DNA of 64,000 nt, taken from assembly GCF_003574315.2 (NCBI RefSeq), contig NZ_AP025739.1, positions 7,254,001-7,318,000 on the forward strand, written 5' to 3'. The first letter of the stretch is position 1, and every line of letters begins with the position of its first letter. Below, one piece after another: positions 17,396-26,535 of the stretch. Origin of the DNA: Capsulimonas corticalis. Lineage in GTDB: Bacteria > Armatimonadota > Armatimonadia > Armatimonadales > Capsulimonadaceae. A program made the translations under genes and the position numbers. The notes under the pieces are model-generated. The model ran no database searches. It saw nothing but the letters and a program-made list of their open reading frames with translations, and had not been told where the DNA came from.

Positions 17396-20242
17396 TTGAA
17401 ATTCATGCACAGTAGCTGGCGCTGCCGCTCCGCGCAGCAATCGCCGTTGCTATTATTGACGGTGACAATTGCCGGCGCCATGGGAATGGCGATCCCGACA
17501 GCGGCGCAGCAGAATGGCGGCCGCCAGCGGCTGAGCCTGGACGCCGGCTGGCGCTTCCGGGCAATCCCGGTCGCGGCACTGGACCAGACGACATCGATTT
17601 CGGACTGGACCTGGACCCCGGCGTCCGACAACGAGATCGGCGACGTATCGAAGCTTGACGAAAGCAAGCATCCCTGGCAACCGGCAACGCTCGGCCAGGA
17701 CGTTTTCCACAACCAGCCTGGCTACGCCTGGTTTCGAACCACGCTGCCTGCGCTTACGGGCAAGGGCCGCACGCTGCACTTCCGGGGCGTGGACGATAAC
17801 GCGGTCGTGTTCCTGAACGGCAAGCGCCTGGCGAGCCACGAGGGATGGGACGAACCGTTCGACGTTTCTCTGGATTCAGCCTGGGATTCGGCCAGCCCGA
17901 ACAACGTCCTTGTCCTGGTGAGGAACACCGGCGGGGGCGGCTACATCTGGGACGGCGTCACCCTCGGCAAATACCGGGCGGCGCAGACCGACGGCGATCT
18001 ATCGCAGCCCCGCTATGACGATTCGCACTGGCGCACCGTAAACGTTCCGCACGATTACGTGATCGAGCAGCCGTTTACGGAAAAGATCGATCCGCAGCAC
18101 GCATCCCTGCCGACGCCGTCCGCCTGGTATCGGAAGACGATTGTCATTCCAAACAAAGATCGGAACAGGGATTATTGGCTCGACTTCGATGGGATCTATC
18201 GCGACCCGCAGATCTATGTGAACGGCAAACGGGTCGGAGGACGCCGGAGCGGCTATCTTCCGATCCATATCGACCTCTCGTCGCTGGCGAAGCCGGGGGA
18301 GCGTTTGACGATCGCGGTGCATGTCGATCCCTCAAAGTTCGAGGGCTGGTGGTATGAGGGCGGCGGAATCTACCGCCACGCGTGGCTGACATCCGTGGAC
18401 CGTCTTCACATCGAGCCGGACGGCGTCTGGGTCGCGCCGAAGGCGGTGGGAAGCGAGGCGAACCCGGATTCGGCCACTGTCGAGACGAGTGTCGCGCTCA
18501 AGAACTCTGGCGCCGGCAGCCAGGTATACACAGTCGTCGAACGAGTACTCAGCCCTGGCGGAAAGATGGTCGCTTCGCTCCGGACGAACTCGTCCGAGCC
18601 GATCGGCGCGGGAGCGAGAGCGATATCGAAGGTCCGCATCCCACTCCCCCACCCGTTGCTGTGGTCGCTGGAAACGCCGAACCTTTACAAATTGGAGACG
18701 TCACTTGAAATCGCCGGCCATCAAGTCGATCGCGTTGTGACGACGTTCGGCGTCCGCACCGTTCGTTTCGACCCGAACAAAGGATTTTTCCTGAATGGGA
18801 AATCGATCAAGATCAAAGGCGTCTGCAACCACCAGGATTTCGCGGGAATCGGCGTCGCGCTTCCCGACAATCTCCAATCTTGGCGCGTGAAGAAGATGCA
18901 GGCCATGGGCGCCAACGCCTGGCGCATGTCCCACAATCCGCCCAACAACGAGCTGCTGGATGCTTGCGACCGGTTGGGGGTGCTCGTTCTCGACGAAAAC
19001 CGGCACCTGGGAGATACTTACGTCCCGCACACGTACGCGGAGAACACGACGGCGGACGACCTTACCGATCTGGACGACATGATCGTCCGAGATCGAAATC
19101 ATCCCTCGATTTTCGCCTGGTCACTCTGCAACGAAGAGCCTCTTCAAGGGACAGACACGGGAGCCGAGTTGTTCAAGAAGATGATCGCGCACGTTCGCCG
19201 GCTCGATCCGAGCCGCCTCGTGACCTGCGCGATGAACGCGAGCTGGGGCAAGGGCGTCTCCCTCGTCGAAGACATTCAGGGCTGCAATTACCTGAACGAG
19301 AGCTTCGAGAACTTCCACAAGGCTTTTCCCAATCAGCCGATGCTCTTTACGGAGTCGTCAAGCGCCGTTTCGGATCGCGGCGTCTACGAGAATGATAGCG
19401 CGCGAGGCTACGTGGGCAACTACACCGACTTCAGCCTTGAGTGGCTCAACTGGGTCCGCCGAACGGAAGACGCCTGGAAGCCGATCGCGGAAAACGACTA
19501 CCTTTCGGGGGCTTTCGTGTGGACGGGATTCGATTACAAGGGCGAGCCGTCGCCGTATGGCTGGCCGAATATCAGCAGCCACTTCGGCATTCTCGATATG
19601 TGCGGGTTCCCCAAGGACGTCTACTACTATTACAAAGCCAACTGGGGGGATGCGCCGGTCGTGCATATTACCCCGCACTGGACCTGGCCCGGACGCGAAG
19701 GCAAGCCGATCTCGGTCATCGTATTTTCGAATGAACCCACGGTCGATCTGAGTTTGAACGGCGTCAGCCTGGGACGAAAAGCGTGTCCGCGGAACGGACA
19801 TGCCGAATGGTCCGTCGTGTACGGGCCGGGAACCCTGACCGCCAAGGCCTACGACGCCAGGGGACAATTGGCCGCCACGGACGAGACGGTGACAGCCGGA
19901 AAGCCGTACAAGATCGTACTGCGAACGGATCTGACCAAATTGTCGGCCAACGGCGAGGATGAAAGCGTCATCGAGGCGGCAATTGTCGATGAGAATGGCA
20001 AATTCGTCCCTCTGGCCTCCACCAAACTGGAGTTCACGATCTCCGGCGACGCCGGCCTAATTGCCGGGACCGGCAACGGCGATCCGAACGACCACACGCC
20101 CGATGCGTCCAATGAGCGCAGCGCCTTCCATGGTCGCGCCGTCGCGATCATTCGCTCGACCGGAACGCGCGGCGAAGTGAGAATCACGGCGCAGGGCGCC
20201 GATCTGCAGCCTGCAAGCACCACGATTGGTTTTGACTACTAA
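17396..20242 (+). CDS. Secreted GH2 beta-galactosidase, second of a tandem pair
   Basis: Encodes 948 residues. The open frame extends upstream into the previous gene, but the TTG at 17396 follows GAAGGAG by about nine bases and opens a credible leader and signal peptide ending TAAQ. The ATG at 17405 is the alternative. The domain order equals that of the upstream paralogue: jelly-roll insert, GH2 sugar-binding, Ig-like, barrel, DUF4982-like and terminal Ig module. The acid/base is E580 (SLCNEEP) and the nucleophile is E653 (LFTESSSA). Residues around both sites differ from the first copy, so the pair may have diverged in specificity. The 20-base spacing indicates one transcript. Confidence 0.9.
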   Translation: MKFMHSSWRCRSAQQSPLLLLTVTIAGAMGMAIPTAAQQNGGRQRLSLDAGWRFRAIPVAALDQTTSISDWTWTPASDNEIGDVSKLDESKHPWQPATLGQDVFHNQPGYAWFRTTLPALTGKGRTLHFRGVDDNAVVFLNGKRLASHEGWDEPFDVSLDSAWDSASPNNVLVLVRNTGGGGYIWDGVTLGKYRAAQTDGDLSQPRYDDSHWRTVNVPHDYVIEQPFTEKIDPQHASLPTPSAWYRKTIVIPNKDRNRDYWLDFDGIYRDPQIYVNGKRVGGRRSGYLPIHIDLSSLAKPGERLTIAVHVDPSKFEGWWYEGGGIYRHAWLTSVDRLHIEPDGVWVAPKAVGSEANPDSATVETSVALKNSGAGSQVYTVVERVLSPGGKMVASLRTNSSEPIGAGARAISKVRIPLPHPLLWSLETPNLYKLETSLEIAGHQVDRVVTTFGVRTVRFDPNKGFFLNGKSIKIKGVCNHQDFAGIGVALPDNLQSWRVKKMQAMGANAWRMSHNPPNNELLDACDRLGVLVLDENRHLGDTYVPHTYAENTTADDLTDLDDMIVRDRNHPSIFAWSLCNEEPLQGTDTGAELFKKMIAHVRRLDPSRLVTCAMNASWGKGVSLVEDIQGCNYLNESFENFHKAFPNQPMLFTESSSAVSDRGVYENDSARGYVGNYTDFSLEWLNWVRRTEDAWKPIAENDYLSGAFVWTGFDYKGEPSPYGWPNISSHFGILDMCGFPKDVYYYYKANWGDAPVVHITPHWTWPGREGKPISVIVFSNEPTVDLSLNGVSLGRKACPRNGHAEWSVVYGPGTLTAKAYDARGQLAATDETVTAGKPYKIVLRTDLTKLSANGEDESVIEAAIVDENGKFVPLASTKLEFTISGDAGLIAGTGNGDPNDHTPDASNERSAFHGRAVAIIRSTGTRGEVRITAQGADLQPASTTIGFDY

Positions 20243-20247
20243 AAGTT

Positions 20248-22665
20248 ATGAATAAATCAAGCCTCTTCCGCACAAGTCTCGTCGCCGTCGCGACGGTCGC
20301 TTGCATGACGCCGGCGTTCGCCGCGGATTTCTATGTCTCGCCAAACGGCAGCGACGACGCGCCCGGCACGCTGGTAAAGCCCTTCGCCACTCTGGCGCGG
20401 GCGCAGAAAGCGGCGCATTCAGTCGCGGGAAAGAAACCCATCACCATCAATCTGAGGGCCGGTACATATTACCTGCCCGCTCCGCTTGTTCTGACAAGCG
20501 CGGATTCCGGCGCGAGTGGCGCGCCGGTAACCTACCAGGCGTACAAAGGGGAACAGGTCGTCGTGAGCGGAGGGCGGCTCCTGCATCCCTCTTGGGAGCC
20601 GTACCGCAACGGGATCATGAAAGCGTCAGTCCCTGCGGACTGCGCCACGGATCAGCTCTTTGTCAATGGGCGGCGCCGCATACTCGCCCGCTACCCGAAC
20701 TACGATCCCAATCAGCGCATCCTCGGAGGCTATTCGGCGGACACCATCAGCTCGGAGCGCGCCAAACGGTGGGCCGATCCAACCGGTGGCGTCATTCACG
20801 CGATGCAGGCGATGGAATGGGGAGACCTCCGGTACTGGATCACCGGCAAGGACGCGGGCGGCAATGTCACCTACGAAGGCGGGTGGCAGAACAATCGCCA
20901 AATTGGGATGCATCCCGAACAGCGCTATGTGGAGAACATCTTCGAGGAGCTGGATGCGCCGGACGAGTGGTTCCTCAATACGAAGTCCCACACTCTGTAT
21001 TACTATCCGCCGGCTGGGCTCGATCTGAGCAAGGCGATCGTTGAAACGGTCCGGCTGCGATCGCTGGTCGAGATGCGCGGGGATGCCGCGCATCCCGTGC
21101 GCTTTGTCCGGTTCAAGGGAATCACCTTCCGCCATACGGCGGCGACATTTCAGGACAACAAGGAGCCTCTGGTGCGGTCGGACTGGACGATCTACCGTGG
21201 CGGCGCGCTCTTCTTCTCGGGTACGGAAAACTGCCTTGTCGAGAACTGCAACATCGAGCAGGTCGGCGGCAATGCGGTGTTTGTCAACAACTACAACCGC
21301 CGCCTGACGGTCCGTGGGTGCGATATTCCCGACGCCGGCTCCAACGGAGTCGCCTTTGTCGGCTCTCCTGAGGCCGTGCGCAGTCCGTTGTTCGAGTACG
21401 GCCAACGTCACGCCCTGTCTGAGATCGACCTCGCCGCCGGTCCCCGCACAAACAACTATCCGGCCGACTGCCTGGTTGAAGATTGCCTGATCTGCCGCTC
21501 TGGACGCGTCGAAAAACAGACGGCGCCAGTCGAGATCGATTTGGCTGCGAGAATTACGGTGCGGCGCTGTTCGATCTACGACGTTCCGCGCGCCGGGATC
21601 AACATCGGCGACGGGTGCTGGGGCGGGCATGTGATCGAGTTCTGCGACATTTTCGACACCGTCAAAGAAACGGGAGACCACGGCTCGTTCAATTCCTGGG
21701 GGCGCGACCGCTACTGGGGACTCACCGGCGTCGATCTGAACAATGACGCCGACTGGAACGCGCATCAGAACCTGCCGTTTCTCGACGCGGTTGAACCGAT
21801 CACCCTTCGAAACTCGCGTTGGCGATGTGATCACGGCTGGGATATCGATCTTGACGACGGTTCCTCGAACTACCATATCTACAACAACCTGTGCTTGAAT
21901 GGCGGGATCAAGAACCGCGAGGGCTACGGGCGGCTCGTTGAAAACAACATCATCGTCAACAACACGCTCCACCCGCACGTCTGGTTCGCACATAGCGGGG
22001 ATATCTTCAGGCGCAACATCGTCTTCGTCGACGCCTACCGGCCGGCGGGAATGCCGTCCGACCGTCCCTGGGGCGCGCAGATGGATGAGAATCTGGTGGA
22101 TCAGCCCGGCCTTATCGAGCCGCATCCCGCTCAAGGGCTCGCGGCGATGTCCCATCGCGACGCCGCCTCTATCGTCGCGGACGCGCGCTTCGTCAACCCG
22201 GCCGGCGGAGACTTTCGGGTCTCAAGCGATTCTCCGGCCCTGGCCCTGGGTTTCAAGAACTTTCCAATGGATCAGTTCGGCGTCGTCAGTCCGCGCCTCA
22301 AGGCGATCGCCCGGACGCCGGAAATACCGGCGATCGTCGGGCAAGCGAGGGGCGGCGATGCCCAGGCGCCCGCAGCCAGCTCGGGCATTGCATTTGGCGC
22401 GCGCGTGCGCAATATCTTGGGCCTGGGAGATCGCTCCGTCTATGGCTTACCCGGCGAAAGCGGCGTGCTGATATTGGACACGCCAGTGGGCAGCGCCGCG
22501 CAGAAGTTCGGCCTGGCTCCAAGCGATGTGATCATCGCCGCCGACAATCATGCCGTGCATACGATCACGGATCTGCTTAAGATCTGCGATCTTAAGCAGG
22601 GCAAGACGCTGCATTTGACTGTTATCCGCCAGCAGAGGAAAGCCGATGTGGATATTGCCATGTGA
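20248..22665 (+). CDS. Secreted right-handed beta-helix glycosidase-like protein with C-terminal PDZ-like domain
   Basis: Encodes 805 residues with a signal peptide ending AFAA. The opening DFYVSPNGSDDAPGTLVKPF is the usual start of parallel beta-helix carbohydrate-active proteins. The following TYYLPAPLVLTSADSG and QLFVNGRRRILARYPN segments resemble the GH141/GH120-like group. Many right-handed helix turns follow (NCNIEQVGGNAVFVNN, CSIYDVPRAGINIGDG). From about residue 715 there is a PDZ-like domain (GESGVLILDTPVGSAAQKFG and PSDVIIAADNHAV). The family assignment is tentative and the substrate unknown; the cluster suggests a xyloside or fucoside. It starts five bases after the second GH2 gene and is probably coupled to it. 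Confidence 0.75.
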   Translation: MNKSSLFRTSLVAVATVACMTPAFAADFYVSPNGSDDAPGTLVKPFATLARAQKAAHSVAGKKPITINLRAGTYYLPAPLVLTSADSGASGAPVTYQAYKGEQVVVSGGRLLHPSWEPYRNGIMKASVPADCATDQLFVNGRRRILARYPNYDPNQRILGGYSADTISSERAKRWADPTGGVIHAMQAMEWGDLRYWITGKDAGGNVTYEGGWQNNRQIGMHPEQRYVENIFEELDAPDEWFLNTKSHTLYYYPPAGLDLSKAIVETVRLRSLVEMRGDAAHPVRFVRFKGITFRHTAATFQDNKEPLVRSDWTIYRGGALFFSGTENCLVENCNIEQVGGNAVFVNNYNRRLTVRGCDIPDAGSNGVAFVGSPEAVRSPLFEYGQRHALSEIDLAAGPRTNNYPADCLVEDCLICRSGRVEKQTAPVEIDLAARITVRRCSIYDVPRAGINIGDGCWGGHVIEFCDIFDTVKETGDHGSFNSWGRDRYWGLTGVDLNNDADWNAHQNLPFLDAVEPITLRNSRWRCDHGWDIDLDDGSSNYHIYNNLCLNGGIKNREGYGRLVENNIIVNNTLHPHVWFAHSGDIFRRNIVFVDAYRPAGMPSDRPWGAQMDENLVDQPGLIEPHPAQGLAAMSHRDAASIVADARFVNPAGGDFRVSSDSPALALGFKNFPMDQFGVVSPRLKAIARTPEIPAIVGQARGGDAQAPAASSGIAFGARVRNILGLGDRSVYGLPGESGVLILDTPVGSAAQKFGLAPSDVIIAADNHAVHTITDLLKICDLKQGKTLHLTVIRQQRKADVDIAM

Positions 22666-22778
22666 GCGGCGTATCCGCCGGCAGATCGTCGGCCAATATC
22701 GTCCAAGAGAGCGACAATCACCATCCGAATCGACGACTAATAATTCTCAGCAAAGGCGCCGTTTACCGAACAAGCACA

Positions 22779-24722
22779 ATGAAAAAACTCCTTTTATGTC
22801 TCTCATTACTTCTCATCAGCAGCATGGCGAAAGCCGCCGAAATGCGCGTGATGTCGCCAGATGGAAAAATCACGTTCATCGTCTCTAATGAGGCAGGATT
22901 ACGGTATCGCGTTCAAGTTGACGGCAAATTGGTCGTGACAGATTCACGATTGGGATTGCAGTTCAAGAATGCGGAGCTGGGAGCAGACACCCTGATTGTC
23001 TCCATGCAGAAACTACAGCACAAGGGGACCTGGGAGAATCCCTTTGGCAAGAGCCGCGTGGTGTCCGATCATTGGAATCAAGCTCGGTTCACCTTGCAGG
23101 AAAAAGGGACCAACCGCCAATTTGGGCTGATCGTGCGGGCATATAACGATGGAGTGGCGTTTCGCTATGATTTGCCTCTCGCTTCCGGGTTGGGCAACTT
23201 CGTTCTGACTAAGGAACTGACCGAGTTTTGCTTCGCGGACGATGATCGCAGCTGGCTGGGCAATGAATCGTCTTGTGCGGAGTGCCAGTATCCAGCGACC
23301 AAATTGAGCAAGATCCCCATGACAACTCCTGACCAGTGGCGTCGCGGGCAGCCGTACTGGGGAGTTCTGCCGCTTGTGACTCAGACGCCCAGCTGCACTG
23401 TCGCCGTGGCCGAATCAGATTTGCTCGATTGGGCTGGGATGTTCCTTTCGGGAACGGGCGGTACGGGTGTTACGGCTTCGCTTGCGTCGCGCACTGACGG
23501 GAACGGCTTGGTGGTTTCCAGCGTCCCTCGCCAAAGTCCCTGGCGGGTGTTAATGATCGGCCGTAAGAGCGCGGATCTGCTGAACTCGAATTTCGTGGCG
23601 ACGCTCGCCACTCCCAATGAATTGGGCGATGTTTCCTGGGTTAAGCCTGGCGTGAGCTCCTGGGACCCTTGGTGGACCGGGGTCAACCCGCACTTGCCGC
23701 AATACACAGGATTAGATGCGCGCGGTGACACCGCCGCGGACAAAGAATATATTGACTTTGCGTCGGAAATGGGTTGGTCGTATCAGTTGGTGGATTGGCG
23801 CTGGTATCAAGATGACCTCACTCAGCCGCTGCCCCACATCAACATTCCCGAACTGGTAAGCTATGCGGGCAACAAGGGCATTCGGCTGTTTTTGTGGATG
23901 CACTCGAATGATGTGACGCGCGAGGGCTTCGACAAGGTGTTTTCAAAGGCGGCTAGCTGGGGATTTGCCGGCGTCAAAATCGATTTTATGAACAGCGACA
24001 GCCAGGAAACGGTGCAATGGTATGTCGCGGCCCTCAAAGCGGCCGCCAAATATCAGCTGATGGTTGATTTTCACGGCGCTTATAAACCCACTGGCTTGTC
24101 TCGCACTTATCCGAACCTGATCACTCAGGAGGGAGTGCTGGGCAACGAATACAATAAACTTGGCTACCTTTGCACCCCGGAACACACGGTGACTTTGCCC
24201 TTCACACGGGGGCTTCTGGGGCCGATGGATTTCACGCCGGGCGGTTTCCTCAATCGCAGCCCGTCTGATTTCAAAGTCACATTTCCTGCGGAGGTGATGG
24301 GCACGCGCGCGCGCCAGTTGGCGATGACGGTAATTTATCAGAGTCCCTTGCTCGTGATGTGTGATAGTCCGGCCAATTACTCCCACCAACCCGGCGTCGA
24401 ATTTCTGCGGGCATTGCCAACCGCGTGGGATGAAACCGTCATTCTGGGCGGAGACATCGGCCAATATGTCGCCGTGGCGCGGCGATCGGGAAATCGTTGG
24501 TATTTGACCGCGATGAACGGCGATACAATGAGCCATATTACGCTGCCTCTGAATTTTCTCGGCAAGGGTAAATGGCGTCTCGATAGCTTCGCCGACTCCT
24601 TGGAAGCGAACGCTCAGGCCACTGCAATCAATGAGATAACCACCCCCGTGAATTCCAAGATGCTCCTGCCCGTTACGCTGCTGCCCGCAGGAGGATATGC
24701 AGCGATTTTGAGCAAAAAGTAA
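22779..24722 (+). CDS. Secreted GH97 glycosidase, probably retaining alpha-galactosidase type
   Basis: Encodes 647 residues. The ATG at 22779 opens a clear signal peptide (MKKLLLCLSLLLISSMAKAA); the longer frame from 22662 adds 39 residues with no sense in front of it. GH97 features include the N-terminal beta-sandwich starting with SPDGKITFIV, the barrel, PEHTVTLPFTRGLLGPMDFTPG and VLGNEYNK. The motif GVKIDFM supplies D402, at the position that is the nucleophile in retaining GH97 alpha-galactosidases; the inverting alpha-glucosidases of the family lack this Asp. The gene looks more AT-rich than its neighbours, which may mean transfer from another lineage. A 113-base gap without evident features separates it from the gene before. 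Confidence 0.85.
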   Translation: MKKLLLCLSLLLISSMAKAAEMRVMSPDGKITFIVSNEAGLRYRVQVDGKLVVTDSRLGLQFKNAELGADTLIVSMQKLQHKGTWENPFGKSRVVSDHWNQARFTLQEKGTNRQFGLIVRAYNDGVAFRYDLPLASGLGNFVLTKELTEFCFADDDRSWLGNESSCAECQYPATKLSKIPMTTPDQWRRGQPYWGVLPLVTQTPSCTVAVAESDLLDWAGMFLSGTGGTGVTASLASRTDGNGLVVSSVPRQSPWRVLMIGRKSADLLNSNFVATLATPNELGDVSWVKPGVSSWDPWWTGVNPHLPQYTGLDARGDTAADKEYIDFASEMGWSYQLVDWRWYQDDLTQPLPHINIPELVSYAGNKGIRLFLWMHSNDVTREGFDKVFSKAASWGFAGVKIDFMNSDSQETVQWYVAALKAAAKYQLMVDFHGAYKPTGLSRTYPNLITQEGVLGNEYNKLGYLCTPEHTVTLPFTRGLLGPMDFTPGGFLNRSPSDFKVTFPAEVMGTRARQLAMTVIYQSPLLVMCDSPANYSHQPGVEFLRALPTAWDETVILGGDIGQYVAVARRSGNRWYLTAMNGDTMSHITLPLNFLGKGKWRLDSFADSLEANAQATAINEITTPVNSKMLLPVTLLPAGGYAAILSKK

Positions 24723-24743
24723 AGACGTAAGCGAGATGATGGA

Positions 24744-25088
24744 ATGACAAACGACACAACGCCCTTGGCGCCGCGTATCCGCTTAAAGATCGATCACAGC
24801 TGGAGATTTCTCCGCAATGACGCCACAGGCGCGGAAGCGCCCGCCTTCGATGACCTGGAATGGCGCTGCGTCGACTTGCCGCACGACTATAGCATGGAAG
24901 ACCTGCCTCCGGGATCCGCCATCCAGGACCACTTGCGGATCGACGCCGACGGGTGGCGGATCCACGACGGGGACAATCTGGCTTGGAGCGCGGAAGATCT
25001 GGACGAGAGCGCATGGCGACAGGTCGAAGGCCGGGCCATGACCGGAATGCCTGAGCGCAGTTACGCCTGGGTTCAGCCGGGACCATAG
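24744..25088 (+). pseudogene. Truncated GH2-type gene: N-terminal fragment only
   Basis: The frame gives 114 residues beginning like a GH2 enzyme: IDHSWRFLRND, FDDLEWRCVDLPHDYSMED and WSAEDLDESAWRQVEG are sugar-binding-domain motifs. It then stops after RSYAWVQPGP, where relatives continue with the rest of a protein of 800 or more residues. No continuation was found in any frame downstream before the next gene. It starts 21 bases after the GH97 gene. It is best read as the remains of a third GH2 gene cut by a deletion. A short stand-alone protein is possible but unlikely. Confidence 0.7.
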
Positions 25089-25327
25089 CCGCGTCATCGG
25101 CCCGGCGACGTCGTCGCGACACTGTTCTAAAAACTGCTCCGAGAGAGTAAAATTGATCTGGTAGTCCGCAGCTGATCCCTTGTTGTGTGGTAACTCCAAG
25201 GATACTCCGTGGACTACTATTTTTTTGCCACGACCAAGTGACAGAAACGATGATACACAATCACTTGCCGCTCGGCGCATTGCACGATCGCCGAGCAGGC
25301 GGCAAGACGATGCAAGGAGATTCACCC

Positions 25328-26380
25328 ATGACTCACACAGACGAAAAGCGGATTTCACGCCGTCGTCTCTTGGCAATGGCGGGCGCATCGGCGGGAGCGA
25401 GTTTGCTCGCGCAGCGTCCCCTTTTCGCGGATCAGGCCGAAGCCGCCCCGGCGGCGAACAAGGCGGCAGGCGATCCGCAGACATCCTTTGGATCACTGAA
25501 ACAGATCGACGCTGGCCTGCTCAACGTGGGCTACGCGGACGAAGGGCCGATCGACGGTCCGGCGGTCATCCTGCTGCACGGATGGCCGTACGACATTCAC
25601 AGCTTTGTCGATGTCGCGCCGCTGCTGGTCAAGCAGGGCTATCGGGTGATCGTCCCGTACCTGCGCGGCTATGGCTCGACGAGTTTTCTGTCCAGCGAGA
25701 CGACCCGGAATGGTCAGCAATCCGTCGTCGCCGTCGATATCATCGCCTTGATGGATGCGCTCAAGATCGAGTCGGCGACGATCGCTGGTTTTGATTGGGG
25801 AGCGCGAACAGCCAACATCATCGCGGCGCTCTGGCCGGAGCGATGCAAGGCGCTGGTCTCCGTGAGTGGTTATCTGATCGGCAACCAGGCAGCCGGCAAA
25901 GCGCCCCTGCCGCCGGAGGCGGAGCTGCAATGGTGGTATCAGTTTTATTTCGCGACGGAGCGCGGCCGGGCTGGTTACGAAAAGAATCGGCACGACTTCG
26001 CGAAACTCATCTGGCGGATCGCGTCGCCGAAATGGAGCTTCGAGGACGCCGTGTTCGATCGCACTGCCGCGTCGTTCGACAACCCGGATCATGTCGCCAT
26101 CGTGATTCATAACTACCGCTGGCGCCTCAGCCTGGCGGACGGTGAGCCGAAATATGACGAGCTGGAAAAGCGTCTCGCGGCCGGTCCGATCATCACCGTT
26201 CCCACCATCACCCTGGAAGGCGACGCCAACGGCGCCCCCCACCCCGACAGCGCCGTATACCAAAAGAAGTTCTCGGGCAAGTACGCCCATCGGCTCATCA
26301 AAGGCGGGATCGGGCACAATCTTCCTCAGGAAGCCCCGCAGGCTTTTGCCCAAGCCGTCATCGATGTCGGCAGTTTGTGA
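25328..26380 (+). CDS. Tat-exported alpha/beta hydrolase (epoxide hydrolase / haloalkane dehalogenase-like)
   Basis: Encodes 350 residues. The ATG at 25328 follows AAGGAGA by seven bases. The leader has a twin-arginine motif (SRRRLLAM) and an Ala-rich hydrophobic stretch, so export by the Tat route is likely. The alpha/beta-hydrolase core shows the oxyanion motif HGWP, nucleophile D156 in AGFDWGAR and a catalytic His in GGIGHNLPQEAP. An Asp nucleophile rather than Ser is typical for epoxide hydrolases, haloalkane dehalogenases and related fluoroacetate-type enzymes. The lid region begins around residue 190. The real substrate cannot be told from sequence. It appears to be a single-gene unit. 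Confidence 0.85.
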   Translation: MTHTDEKRISRRRLLAMAGASAGASLLAQRPLFADQAEAAPAANKAAGDPQTSFGSLKQIDAGLLNVGYADEGPIDGPAVILLHGWPYDIHSFVDVAPLLVKQGYRVIVPYLRGYGSTSFLSSETTRNGQQSVVAVDIIALMDALKIESATIAGFDWGARTANIIAALWPERCKALVSVSGYLIGNQAAGKAPLPPEAELQWWYQFYFATERGRAGYEKNRHDFAKLIWRIASPKWSFEDAVFDRTAASFDNPDHVAIVIHNYRWRLSLADGEPKYDELEKRLAAGPIITVPTITLEGDANGAPHPDSAVYQKKFSGKYAHRLIKGGIGHNLPQEAPQAFAQAVIDVGSL

Positions 26381-26399
26381 GATCACACGCCTTGTTTTT

Positions 26400-26429
26400 G
26401 CCTGCGGACGCCCCACTGGCGCCGCAGGC
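26400..26429 (+). terminator. Hairpin after the alpha/beta hydrolase
   Basis: GCCTGCGG-A-CGCC pairs with GGCG-CCGCAGGC around a five-base loop. There is no T-run after it, so it is only a possible terminator. Confidence 0.4.
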
Positions 26430-26468
26430 TCAGACGCTTCCCTATGCGAAAATATCTTGTCAATCCGC

Positions 26469-26497
26469 TTGACACCAGAAGCCGGATCCCTTAGGAT
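26469..26497 (+). promoter_or_regulatory. Sigma70-type promoter for the PEP-CTERM gene
   Basis: TTGACA at 26469-26474, a 17-base spacer and TAGGAT at 26492-26497, about 40 bases before the start codon at 26536. Confidence 0.6.
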
Positions 26498-26535
26498 GGA
26501 GATATCACCAACCTCAAAGGGGAATAGACAACGCC

